This document shows, piece after piece, positions 1-9,137 of a stretch of DNA of 16,146 nt. Position numbers and translations under genes: made by a program. A model generated the notes under the pieces. It was not told the origin of the DNA and did not search any database. It saw only the letters and a list, made by a program, of their open reading frames with translations. Within the stretch, counting starts at the first letter, position 1. Each line of letters opens with the position of its first letter. Origin of the DNA: Hemicentrotus pulcherrimus (taxonomy: Eukaryota > Echinodermata > Echinoidea > Camarodonta > Strongylocentrotidae); contig BEXV01000044.1 in NCBI GenBank assembly GCA_003118195.1, positions 142,284-158,429 of the forward strand, given 5' to 3'.

Positions 1-440
1 AGGATGATGGTGTTGGTAGTGATAGTAGTGATGATCATATTAATAGTAAAGAATATGGAGACAAAAGAGATACCAGAGGTACCAGTTTTTAGGATTTTTC
101 TGCCCTTTCTCAGGCTTTGTTCGGGCTGCATATTGGTCAGTAGATATAGGCTCTGACATGTTTGGGACACTTTACAGGGCTAATTGAGTAAAACAAACTG
201 GCATCCATGGAATGGTGATGATGGGGATACTGGTAGTGTGATGATGATGATGAGGACAATGATTATGATGATGATTATACATACACTTGATGATATGATG
301 AAATAATGATTTGTAGACTTAAATCTTGTGATTTTCATAGATGCAGGCCACAACATGACATTTACCTCAGCACTGTGAACAAAATTGAAATATTTAGTAG
401 TATTTCACGTGTGTCTACGATGTCATGTGCATCTGTTGTT

Positions 441-935
441 CATATTGATCTGTTTTTATGAAAGCCCAAATCATATGCATCTGTTGTCTATTTCCAGAGG
501 CAATCTGTCCTTCTATCTTTCCATGATCATTTAATAATGCCAAAATAAGATTCCGTAGAGAGATACCAGCTTGATAGTTCCTACGCACAATATTTAAACA
601 CACCAATTTAATTTAATTTCCAGCAAAATATTAAAAAATAAAATGATTTAGAACTACAAAGAGAGTTCTTTGACATACCTTGATTAGTTCAAGAGATATG
701 AATGTGTTTTGATCCTGAACCTTTTTTTTTTTTAATAAGAGTTCTATTTTTACTTGCAAGTAGGTCTTGCTATCTACTACTGTTCCGAGATGCCATTGTA
801 TTTGCAACAATTATCTTAAATAGTGTTTGTTTCTTGGTCAGTGTTGTGCTTTGTTCTCAACCAATTCCACATCAGCAGCCAGGCCTGGCTGTCGCCCAGA
901 AATCCATATTGATCTGTTTTATGAAAGCCCAAATC
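441..935. repeat. Dispersed direct repeat pair, 31-32 nt
   Basis: Copies at 441-472 and 905-935 share the string beginning CATATTGATCTG and ending GAAAGCCCAAATC, differing only by one T in a T run. The start-to-start distance is 464 bp. Flanking sequence is not obviously duplicated. The copies may be remnants of a mobile repeat or a local duplication; no coding function is suggested. Confidence 0.7.
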
Positions 936-1866
936 GGTGCCTACTGCTGTTTAGCACTCAGCTGCAAAGCCCTTATGAATTATTAATGAGTCAAATGGGT
1001 CTCGCAGATTTCAATAAGCAGTGTTAATTCGGAGGGGCAGGGCAGCTATGTATTCTTGATTGTGTCAATACTTGTTTGTTGCATTGAATGCCCATTTTAA
1101 GGAGATGGGTCCCTCCTGCAAGTGGCAAATAGTGACAAGATTGACTGCCAATTTTCACCTTCTCAGTTAATCTACTGTAATTCAATTTTCAGCCAATTAC
1201 TAGATACTTCCCTCTATAGGTTCTTAAGATAGGTTCTGTCATTTGAAAAGAATAAAGGTTTATTCAATTTGTTTGTGATTTTGGCTAGTCAAACTAGTTT
1301 AATGTGAAGACGTTATTCATGACTGAAAAATCAGTCTAATTGATATTGATGTTGATTAAACAGAACTACCTCGGACTTTAATAGAAGTGACTCATACCCC
1401 AATTGTGTGGATGTGTATTTCTCAATTTCCTATTGGATATTCATCAAATTTGGATTATAAAGTGAATTGTAAGACAGTGCAAAGTGCTGAAAGGGTTGAA
1501 TAATGTCTAATCTTATTTTCTTTATATTTTTGTGAAATACCTATAAGGTAGGATATATAATAACAGTACCAGACATTTTTATACACCTGCATTTCATATA
1601 TTTGCTGTTGAATTTTAAGATTCTCCTATCCTCATTGATTTCTAGTTTTGTGATCAATTCTCTCAATTGTAAATATCTTGCATAAAGCAATGTCTTTTGA
1701 ACTTCCAGACAAATGTTCTATTTGTATTGGTAAATCTCATGATACAAACAAAAAATTGAAAATTTCAAATGTAGAAAATAATGGGCAAAATGCTTTATCT
1801 GGCCGGACAGATAAGCCTGACCAATACTGTCCTCTGTCCTATCGTAGCTTCAAGCTAATTGAAGAA

Positions 1867-1901
1867 TTTTTTTTTTTTTGGGGGGGGGGGGTGGGGGGGG
1901 G
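1867..1901 (+). repeat. T13-G12-T-G9 homopolymer tract
   Basis: A run of 13 T is followed directly by 12 G, one T and 9 G. The two G blocks could supply the strands of a G-quadruplex in the sense strand. Exact lengths of such runs are often unreliable in assemblies. Confidence 0.8.
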
Positions 1902-2404
1902 CCCAACTAGAGAAGACTTACATTTTATCCAGAATAAGTAACCTTGATCAACATTTAAATTTGATCAACTTTATTTCTTGTCAATGATTGATCGATATTT
2001 AGAGATCTACTTTAATGTATGATGTAAAATCAGGGTCTGTTGATAAATGACACTTTAATTTGCTCTGATCTGCCTATATGAATGTATTACAGATCTTTAA
2101 ATCCTGAAATTCTAAGGCATTTTACACGCCTAAGAAAAAAAATGGTCTTGTGTAGGGACAAAGCATTTCATGTAACATAATTGATGTGTATAATTCCATG
2201 TCCATTTATAAGGATTTGCTGACATTTACTGTATTTTCTTGTAATTTTTAAGTTCAAATGAAGTTAGTTGGGATGTCAGTTAATGTTGTAACAGACAGTT
2301 GATCTGGTTGTCATAGCTATTTATTTAGTTTGATTTGACAGAGGGGTAAGAGGATTTGAGATCAGATGAATTCATACCCCTGTAATTCTTCATACTTAGG
2401 AAGT

Positions 2405-3500
2405 ATGCTTCATTGCTCTTGTCCTCCCATTCTCCCTCTCTCTTTTTCTCCCTTTACTTCTCTCTCTCTCTTTCTGTATCTCTCTCTTCTCTCTTTTATT
2501 CTCTCTCTCTCCCTCTCTCTCTCTTTCACTGTCACTGTCTCTCTCTTGCAATTTGTAGCTCTACCATCCTTTCTGCTTTATCAGACTCTGTAAAACTATT
2601 TCTTGTTGTCACTTTCTCTCTCTTTTTCCCCTCAACTATTTTTCTTGATATTTCTCACATTCTTTTCATCATTTTTAAACAAAACTATTTCTCTCCATAC
2701 ACCCTCTATTTTCTCTCTCCATCTCATGCATATATTTCCTCATACTCTGGCCTATATTCTGACCCTGTAGATTTGTCTTTCACCCTTCAATGTACTTTCC
2801 CCTCTTTTTTCTTGGGGGGGGGGGGTTCTGAGAGGAAAATTAGTTTTTAGAGTGGAAAGATGAAAAGAGTGAAAAAAGAGGGTGATGGTAGGAAATTGAA
2901 TAGGAGAGATTTAGTCAGGAGCATACAATGGTGTGAGAAGCATTATGTAATCATCCCTAGCTCTGTCTTATTGTTATAGGGTCTTCCTATACAATCCAAC
3001 AACTTCTGAATAGATGTCAAATCAAAAGACAGGGAGGCGTTGGCCTCATCATTTTATCTCAAGCTTTTTTTCTTCTTCTTCACCTCATCCCATCTCTTCT
3101 TTTTTTTTTTTTCTACATCAGAACCATTTTTTCCCCTCCCTCTTTACTTTCTCAAGTAGAGTTACAACTGAGCGGACAAAGCTTACAATGTGTCAGATCG
3201 TGTTCTTTGTCTCTTGACTTGAGTTTGGTGATTGTAGGGACCATAGAGTGACCATTACAATAGATGATCCCCACTCCTAAAGCGGCTTTGCGCCCCAAAT
3301 TACCCTGCAGGGCTATTGCTCTAAGGCTGCTGCGAACTAGATCCTATTGTGCAATTCATCTTGAAAGGCTTTGATTGAAACTTTGCAGTTCCCTTTTTTT
3401 AAAAATAATTGTAGGCTCTTAGCACCCCCCCCCTCCCCTCCTCCTTGCAACACTTTCTGTCATCTTCTTTCTTTCCCTCCTTTGATTCTCTCTCTTACCC
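2405..3500 (+). repeat. Pyrimidine-rich low-complexity region with CT repeats
   Basis: The plus strand is strongly pyrimidine-biased. Near-continuous C/T runs with interrupted (CT)n occur at about 2423-2560, and there are further blocks around 3060-3165 and 3414-3500. A 12-G run sits at 2814-2825. Open frames through this segment read as Ser/Leu/Phe-only translations of CT repeats and are not genes. A less repetitive stretch at about 3240-3400 has mixed composition but no recognisable product. Confidence 0.75.
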
Positions 3501-4540
3501 CCTAAAAAAGAAGGGTAAAGAAACTACCATGACATGCAAAGCTCCAGGCAGTTGTAACACTTTGGGTTTATTCTTTGGTCCGCTATGTCTTGTGTGTACC
3601 CAAATTGATTATTTTCAGATTTAGTGCATTATCGACCCTGATCCTTCTTGGTCATTAAATCATAATCTTTTTCTCCCTCCAGGGTTAAAAAAAGGGGGTC
3701 CTAACATCTTCCACCCGGGTCTCTTATCCTCTTGTCACCTGCTTCTTAAAGTTTTGGTAAAAATGGAAAACCATGGAAATCAGCGAGATAATACCTTCCC
3801 CATTATTTTAAATGAAGAAAGAGATAGACAGATGCAGAATTTTAAAGCTGGGAACCGGTGGTAAAATAAAGAAAGTTGAAATCGATTGTTTCTTCTTTAT
3901 GCTAATCCCTGCTCTTGAAAAACAAAATAATGCTCCATAATGAAATGGGTTGAAAGAGCATAATTAAGCTGTGCTAATCATTATGAATTTTCCCTCCTTT
4001 TTCTGCCTTCAAGTTTTACAACAAAAAGCTGCTCTTTGATTTGAAGAAGAAAAATAATTCAATAGAATGATCTTGGTGAAGAAGATATTTTCAAATCAGT
4101 TGGAAGTTTGTGTTTTTCCTTTGCACTTTTTTTCTTTTGTAAATATATTTCTGATGTGAAGTGACCAAATATGAGAATTTCCCCAGACTTAGTTGAATGT
4201 TTGGGTAATGAATTGCTGGAACTAAGCCTCACTAATATTTATCCATTCCACCGCAAACCAATTTATGAAGGGCTTAGTGATTATTTGGTTGAAATATAGA
4301 TTTATTTAAATTTGTTTTGAAAACGGGGTCATATTATATATTTACAGGAAATCTTGAGTTCTAAATATTTAAAGGGATTAAACCAAGGAATTATGTTTTT
4401 ATAGTATTATAGTTGATGAGCCAAAAAGATTTTCCTAACAAGGCTTTTTTCTTGGTTTTTGAAGATTTGGCTGACGCCATTTTTATTTTATTGCTCTATT
4501 TGTACAACTATGTACTGTATGTGTATGCTCAAATATATCA
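3501..4540. other. Non-coding AT-rich segment, probable intron
   Basis: No coding signal was found. Between about 3895 and 4000 there is a cluster of TAAT/ATTA cores, including a TAATCC (Otx/bicoid-type) core at about 3903-3908 and several more ATTA/TAAT around 3960-3990. This composition is compatible with a homeodomain-bound enhancer but equally with ordinary AT-rich intron. Nothing else stands out. Confidence 0.4.
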
Positions 4541-4543
4541 TTG

Positions 4544-4608
4544 TTTTAGAGCCAGAAGGGCATTAAATGATATCATGTTTACAGAGTTAACACCATTCTA
4601 GCTTTAAA
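4544..4608. repeat. Palindromic short repeat, copy 1 (diverged)
   Basis: The left arm contains AGAGCCAGAAGGGCATTAA (from 4548). The right arm, GAGTTAACACCATTCTAGCT and onward (from 4584), is its imperfect reverse complement. The same arms recur at 12836-12896 and 13112-13168, so this is a member of a small hairpin-forming repeat family, probably a very short MITE-like element. No target-site duplication could be defined. Confidence 0.65.
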
Positions 4609-5580
4609 CAGATGATATCTGTAGTGTTACACCTGGTTTAAAAATAATTTTCAATTTTGATATAGGTGAAAAGATGTTTCAATTATTGATTCATTTACAA
4701 AATTATGATGTGCGTTGTACATTTGTCTACAATAATAGCAGATCTAGGAGTTATGATTTATAGATGGAAATGGATTTTAGGACTCCTGCCAGTTGAGTTG
4801 CAATGAAAGCAGTGCTTTGAAGTACGATGAACCCTGTTGCTAAGTAGAACAGAGATGAAAGGTATTTTAAGAAAAAGTTTCCAAAAGGTGCACTTTTTCT
4901 CTCTCTCTCTCTCCTTCTTTTGCACCTTTTTCATACAATTGTGTCAAGTGCTACTTAAAGATGTATTTCACATGCTCCTTAAAGAGTGCTAGGAGGATCC
5001 AATACCTTTTACCTATATGTATGGGTTGCTCTCAAAGTCAGTGCCCCCTAATTTTTTAAATCCTTTCTCTTACATGTATTTGTTTAATCACATTCTACAT
5101 TTTTTGTCATACATGTATTATGTTAAAATACTATATTTTGATATCTTTTAATAAAATGTTGATTCCTTTTTTTTTCTTCATGGTAACGTCCTAGTCCCTC
5201 CCCTTTTTGTGATAAGTCCTTCACTTATGTTGTGTCCTTACTGTAATTTGAAAGAAATAAAAAAAGTTCCCTGAGAGTGCAATATTTCATGCCGGTCTTC
5301 ACCTTACACCACCTAGCCACACAAACACCACTAAGCGGTGAAACACTAGCACCAGGGTGAAATGCACCTCCTACCTACCCCAAGAACCGGGTCTCAGGAG
5401 CTCAGGTTTCAGTCAGGGGGTGAAAAACAAGTGGGCAAAAGTACAGCTCACTCTTGGAGGGGTACAAAAACATGGGCTAGATACATCCAAGGTTCGAGAG
5501 GAATTCTGATACATACCGGTAGATGGAAATGAAATGCAGCGGGAGGAGGCGGAGTGAAGGGTCCTTGAGGGTTGTTCAGT
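4609..5580. other. Non-coding, probable intron
   Basis: No exon was recognised. Contents: a CT tract bracketed by an inverted repeat (4883-4930), two TACATGTA palindromes (5071 and 5110), and a somewhat GC-richer stretch at about 5285-5560 without detectable coding or tRNA structure. Confidence 0.5.
4883..4930. repeat. CT microsatellite inside a 10-bp inverted repeat
   Basis: AAAAGGTGCA at 4883-4892 is the exact reverse complement of TGCACCTTTT at 4921-4930. The 28 bases between are a T run followed by CT repeats. As RNA this could form a stem with an unpaired pyrimidine loop. It may be an old element whose interior expanded as a microsatellite. Confidence 0.7.
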
Positions 5581-5589
5581 TTGTAGAAA

Positions 5590-5800
5590 AAGAATGATAA
5601 GTAGATTGATTTGTGGATGGGTGAATTAATGATTGGATATGTAGATGGGTGAATTGATGATTGGATATGTAGATGGATGGTTCGATTGGTATATAAGTAC
5701 ATGAGTGAACTGATGAGTGGTTATAAGTATGCATAAAGATGGATTTATAGGTATATGAATGAAGGATGAACGGATGGATCGATGGCTGGCTTTAATAAAC
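5590..5800 (+). repeat. Degenerate GATG-type tandem repeats
   Basis: This is a low-complexity tract of GATGGATG/GTGAATTGATGA-like words. Within it a 28-bp unit is tandemly duplicated at 5616-5643 and 5644-5671 with one mismatch (AATTAATG versus AATTGATG). The string ATGCATAAAGATGGATTTAT, continuing AG, occurs at 5729-5750 and again exactly at 6518-6539. Confidence 0.75.
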
Positions 5801-6054
5801 GGGTCTATAAACTAATAAAATATTTTTCAGAAAACTTACATCTAGAAGATTGATATTAATCAAAGATAACATGAAAGGAAAGGAGAATATTTCATACCTT
5901 TTTAAAGAAAAAAGAGATAGATGTAGAATATGATCAAATTGATCTGTATACTGCAATTTTCTAAAGGACAATTACCTTTTTTTTTCTTCTATGGTGGGCT
6001 CTTTCATACACATAAGCCATTCCATTTAAATGTAAGATTTTTATTATCTTTTAA
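5801..6054. other. Non-coding intron sequence before transposon
   Basis: AT-rich sequence with no feature beyond short A and T runs. It ends with the TTAA (6051-6054) that forms the left target site of the adjoining inverted-repeat element. Confidence 0.5.
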
Positions 6055-6423
6055 AGAGGCATGTTCCCCATATTCCAGAGGGCATTCAAAATACGTAACC
6101 GCTGGCGGACGGTGCTAGCTGACTATTGCACCAACACAATACGGCTCTTACGTAGATGGCATGTTCCGAATGCCCGCACAATGCAGATTATCGCAAACAT
6201 GTGCCGAAGTAATACCAATCGCAGTTAGGCTCTAAGATTCGGCTGCCGTTTCCACCCACTTTCGTGACGTCACGATCGGCAGTGATAAGCTGGCTTGGCG
6301 AAGGCAGCTAGCAAGGCCACACGTACTTTGATTGACAGCTGTATGCAAATTAGAAGTCGATCTTCGGAACCAAAATGGCGATGACTAGAGCAGAGATAAC
6401 TAGACTGGCGGGAACATGCCACT
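6055..6423. mobile_element. 369-bp MITE with TTAA target-site duplication
   Basis: The left end AGAGGCATGTTCCC (6055-6068) and right end GGGAACATGCCACT (6410-6423) are inverted copies with 13 of 14 matches. Both are flanked by TTAA (6051-6054 and 6424-6427). The interior is markedly richer in GC and CpG than the surrounding intron and has no transposase frame, so this is a non-autonomous element. TTAA duplication is known for the piggyBac and Kolobok superfamilies; the TTAAAG-type end fits Kolobok somewhat better, but that is inference. GGCATGTTCC recurs internally at 6158-6167, exactly 100 bp after its terminal copy. The element lies 160 bp upstream of exon a. Confidence 0.8.
6262..6350 (+). 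promoter_or_regulatory. Cluster of transcription-factor-like motifs within the MITE
   Basis: The 14-bp palindrome TCGTGACGTCACGA (6262-6275) contains a perfect CRE/ATF core, TGACGTCA. TGATTGACAG at 6329-6338 matches the Pbx-Meis/TGIF-type consensus and overlaps an E-box, CAGCTG, at 6336-6341. ATGCAAAT, the POU octamer, follows at 6343-6350. A YY1-like AAAATGGCGAT lies just downstream at about 6372-6382. These are sequence matches only; binding is not shown. Confidence 0.35.
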
Positions 6424-6583
6424 TTAAGCATGAAACTTTTGTTATACATGAAGGAAATAATAAATTTAACCAAAAAAAGAGTACTGTTTGTCACTTTGTC
6501 CTGTTCTTGGTAAATAGATGCATAAAGATGGATTTATAGATCATTAATACAAAATATTTTCTATTTTTCTTCCCACAATTCAG

Positions 6584-6875
6584 GCGATCCGTTCCTAAAA
6601 TGTGATTCCCGTGGCCGGCCGACACGCCTTGATGCCTCCTTCAGCGACTCTGCCGAAGCCCTGGAAGACTCCTACGAGCATGGGGGCGAGGGTCTGGACG
6701 ACTTTGAGTACGATGGAGGAGTAAACTACCAGCAGGAGCTGAGGGAAAGGGATGATGACATATCGCCCTCGTCTGATTCCACCACACCAACCGTCTCCTT
6801 AACCCCTAGTACACCTGTAGCATCTTGTGATTTTGGAATGCCTTATGTGATAGCTGATGCAGCAGACTATGACGA
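6584..6875 (+). CDS. EHBP1: EHBP1 exon a: acidic Ser/Thr linker with DPF motif
   Basis: The exon is internal, 292 nt. The acceptor follows a T/C tract ending ACAATTCAG, and the donor is GA|GTGAGT. The first two bases complete a codon begun upstream, then 96 codons follow and two bases are left over (phase 2). The peptide begins DPFLKCDSRGRPTRLDASFS, continues with Asp/Glu/Tyr-rich sequence, then a Ser/Thr/Pro segment (SPSSDSTTPTVSLTPSTP) and ends near ADAADYD. Position and composition match the disordered linker between the C2 and CH domains of EHBP1. In vertebrates that linker carries NPF motifs, which bind EH domains of EHD proteins. Here a DPF is seen, and no NPF is present in this exon. 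Frame continuity into exon b and acidic bias support coding status. Confidence 0.85.
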
Positions 6876-7386
6876 GTGAGTTACAGGATTCATTTCTTCC
6901 ATAATTCTTTTTTGTTAATGGTAAAGAGGAATCATTACCCCTTTAAAAAATCTTTCCATGTTATGGTTATGATAATAGTTTATTGTTTGACATTCTGAGG
7001 TCGAATTTGACACTGTTACATGTACAGTGTTTTAAAATGTTCATAATCACAGATGACCTTCAAAATCTTCCTCTGAACCCATATGATGTCTTTTTAGTAC
7101 CTACATTAGAATTAGAATAGAATAGATTTAGGGAAAGTTCTTTACAGGAATGTCAATAATCCCCATAAAGTTGTCTGAGGTGAAAGCCAGAAGATTGTTA
7201 ACTCTAGGTGGAAAAATGTGTGTAAATGTTGTTGCTCTCACAAGCAGATGACCCAAAACACTTGGATGTTAACTTTCAAGACTAGTATGCATACTTTTCT
7301 AAGAACTCTCGTCTTTTGATACATATTCATGTATAGAATTTCATATATCCTTCATTTCTATTTTCTTAATGGCATTCTTCCAGCAG
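6876..7386 (+). other. Intron between exons a and b
   Basis: GTGAGT donor; the acceptor is the tandem CAGCAG ending at 7383 or 7386. AT-rich. A single arm resembling the palindromic repeat family (AAAGCCAGAAGATTGTTAAC, 7183-7202) is present without its partner. TACATGTA occurs at 7017-7024. Confidence 0.8.
7384..7386 (+). promoter_or_regulatory. EHBP1: Tandem (NAGNAG) splice acceptor of exon b
   Basis: CAG at 7381-7383 and CAG at 7384-7386 are both usable acceptors and differ by exactly one codon. Use of the first gives Asp-Ser-Ala-Asp, and use of the second Asp-Ala-Asp. A further AG at 7390-7391 would break the frame. Confidence 0.65.
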
Positions 7387-7651
7387 TGCAGACAAGAAGC
7401 AGCGAAAACGAAAAGCACCTCAACCTCCGGCAGGCGGGGGTACCAACTCGTCCCCCTCCTCTCCGCAGCCCCCCAAGAAGGATGGAGGATGGGCTGCCGC
7501 GGCAACCGCAGAACCTGTAAGTAGCCGCTCTCCGTCCCCCACCCACTCTGCATCTTCTGTTGTGGCAGCCCCCAGACAGTCCCCCATTCCGATGGAAGGA
7601 GATGGAGAAGAAGAACTCAGGGAGAAACCGACCCCCAGCCCCAGATCTTGG
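7387..7651 (+). CDS. EHBP1: EHBP1 exon b: Lys/Pro linker, KRKAPQPP motif
   Basis: The first base completes the Asp codon split by the preceding intron, then 88 codons follow. The peptide starts ADKKQRKRKAPQPPAGGG, then Ser/Pro-rich sequence, KKDGGWAAAATAEP, and a second Ser/Pro segment ending KPTPSPRSW. KRKAPQPP (7406-7429) matches the conserved KRKAPxPP stretch just before the CH domain in vertebrate EHBP1. The acceptor is a NAGNAG: a start at 7384 would insert one Ser. Two donors are in phase: GTAAGT at 7517 (strong consensus) and GTAACA at 7652 (weak). The region between keeps an open frame of plausible linker composition, so I annotate the long form and flag the short one (ending at 7516). 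Reading past 7651 meets a stop within three codons. Confidence 0.85.
7517..7522 (+). promoter_or_regulatory. EHBP1: Alternative in-phase splice donor within exon b
   Basis: CCT|GTAAGT is a near-perfect donor at a codon boundary, 135 nt before the GTAACA donor at 7652. Both leave phase 0, matching exon c. Use of this site would remove 45 codons (positions 7517-7651) without a frameshift. Confidence 0.65.
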
Positions 7652-9137
7652 GTAACATAATTGCACATAGACAGACAGATAGCATGTGCATGGGAGTGTC
7701 CACCTAATCTTTATTGTTCTTGGTTGTCTGCACACTTTTGGAGTTTCATTCTGGTTGATTTATCCTTCTTTTGGAATGGCTATGATTATGTCCTTCACTT
7801 GTAGAAGTTCATCTTTCCTATTTTGTCTTGAGCTTTCTCCTTTTTTGTTATTACCCATCACTTTCTCATTGATTTTGCATCAATTCCTATCAGTGTCAGT
7901 TATTTTCTATATATTTGCATGTTTTGTTATGTGTCTTGTTTGCAGGAGGTTTCTATGATACATATGATCATCTTATTTATCACTCATCTCACTTTGCATC
8001 CTATTGGAAGTATTTTCTGTAACCGATATGGGTGATCTTGGTATCTTTCTTGTGACTAAGTTCTCTTGATTCACATTTATTACAAACACATTTACAATTT
8101 TCAGTGTGTTTAATTTAGAATGATGTACACTGGTTGGTTTTGTGAATGGTGAAACGTTTTGTTTAGTTTGAGGTCTATGGTCATGAATGTACTCGAGTTT
8201 GGGGCACAAAATTAACTAATTGAAAAAATCAACAACTGGATAACAAATTTCTCTCTTAGACAAAATTTGTAGGTAATTATACCATAATCATATGCAACTG
8301 CCTCTACAGAATGCTCTTAGAAAACAAATAAATTAATTTCTTTCTATGACAGTGAAATTACCTGAAACATTTTGATTTACATTAGGCAACCACTTTCAAT
8401 TTTTCGCTTAAAATGGTAAAAGTCCCATGAGTGAAAGAAATAATTGTTTTCATGACTTTCAAATTGTTGTTAAAGCTTATGCCAACAGTAACATTCTGGT
8501 CTGTCATCTACTTTGTTTAAAAATTAGGTTTAAGTTCTAAGTCTTTCTTTCGTTAATCAGGATCCTAGACTCAGTTGGGTCTAACTGAATTAGTAGAACA
8601 TGAATTTTCAGTTTAAGTGATAAATGCAAATTTGAAAGCCCCTTATTGTTGTACTTGTATGTTGTTATATATTTTTAAATTCCTTCTGTTTAACATATTC
8701 CCAAATTACTGGAAATATCATACCTAATTTTCTAACTCTACACGGTATATAACTTTATATAGACCATAAATTTATAATTATTCTGATTTGTTGTTTTCAA
8801 TGAACAATAAGATATCAACATGTTCATTGGATATTGATTGCATTGCTATTATTTGATTTGATCTGATTTTTTATTCAATTAAATACTTTTTTAATCATTT
8901 TCTGATTAAAATTCCTTCATCATAAAAGATAAAATTCAAAGTATTTGCGAGTCCATTCAAGATTCTATTGGTTTTATTTGATTCAAATTGATTTTTATCA
9001 ATATTCTAAACATCCAGTTAGACTAGTTTACTATAGTTATTTGATACAATTCTTAAAGACAAGGTATTAAAAAATTATCAAAATAAAGATAAAAGAAAAT
9101 TTCATAGGGAATCTGGTAATGTTTCATTCCCACACAG
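7652..9137 (+). other. Intron between exons b and c
   Basis: AT-rich intron of 1486 nt (1621 nt if the 7517 donor is used), ending CCCACACAG. The open frames at 7686-7958 and on the minus strand at 7973-8209 show no conserved composition. I see no repeat, RNA gene or further exon in it. Confidence 0.8.

Larger units (their letters stand above)
1..2400. other. Non-coding, probably 5' intron, first part
   Basis: No exon with recognisable protein content was found. The segment is AT-rich. It opens with degenerate GAT/GATG trinucleotide sequence (about 1-60 and 229-300). A 31-32 nt near-identical sequence occurs at 441-472 and 905-935. A 13-T run followed by 12 G, one T and 9 G lies at 1867-1901. 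The open frames here (for example 702-986 and 1678-1941) lack domain-like composition and run into homopolymers. Assignment to an upstream intron of the EHBP1 gene is inferred from the 6584 exon lacking its 5' partner. Confidence 0.6.

Noticed and set aside
415..606. 63-codon minus-strand open frame with a repeated QQMHM word
   Set aside because: Short, includes one copy of the 441/905 dispersed repeat, and has no recognisable domain.
1678..1941. 87-codon open frame with two CxxC-like cysteines, considered as an exon
   Set aside because: It runs into a T/G homopolymer, lacks flanking splice sites and does not resemble any part of EHBP1.
2366..2850. Overlapping plus-strand open frames of up to 145 codons
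   Set aside because: They are translations of CT and T repeats (Ser/Leu/Phe only), end in a G run and have no domain.
5491..5500. GGTTCGAGAG as a possible Pol III B box of a tRNA-derived SINE
   Set aside because: The last positions do not fit the consensus, and no A box or tRNA fold lies upstream on either strand.
5590..5800. Possible CRISPR-like repeat array
   Set aside because: The 28-bp unit is directly tandem without spacers and is part of degenerate GATG simple sequence in an animal genome.
7387..7391. Third AG (TGCAG) as an acceptor for exon b
   Set aside because: It would break the frame from exon a and lose the conserved reading into KRKAPQPP.
7341..7735. Minus-strand open frames of 70-125 codons
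   Set aside because: They are antisense shadows of GC-rich exon b, with no conserved content.
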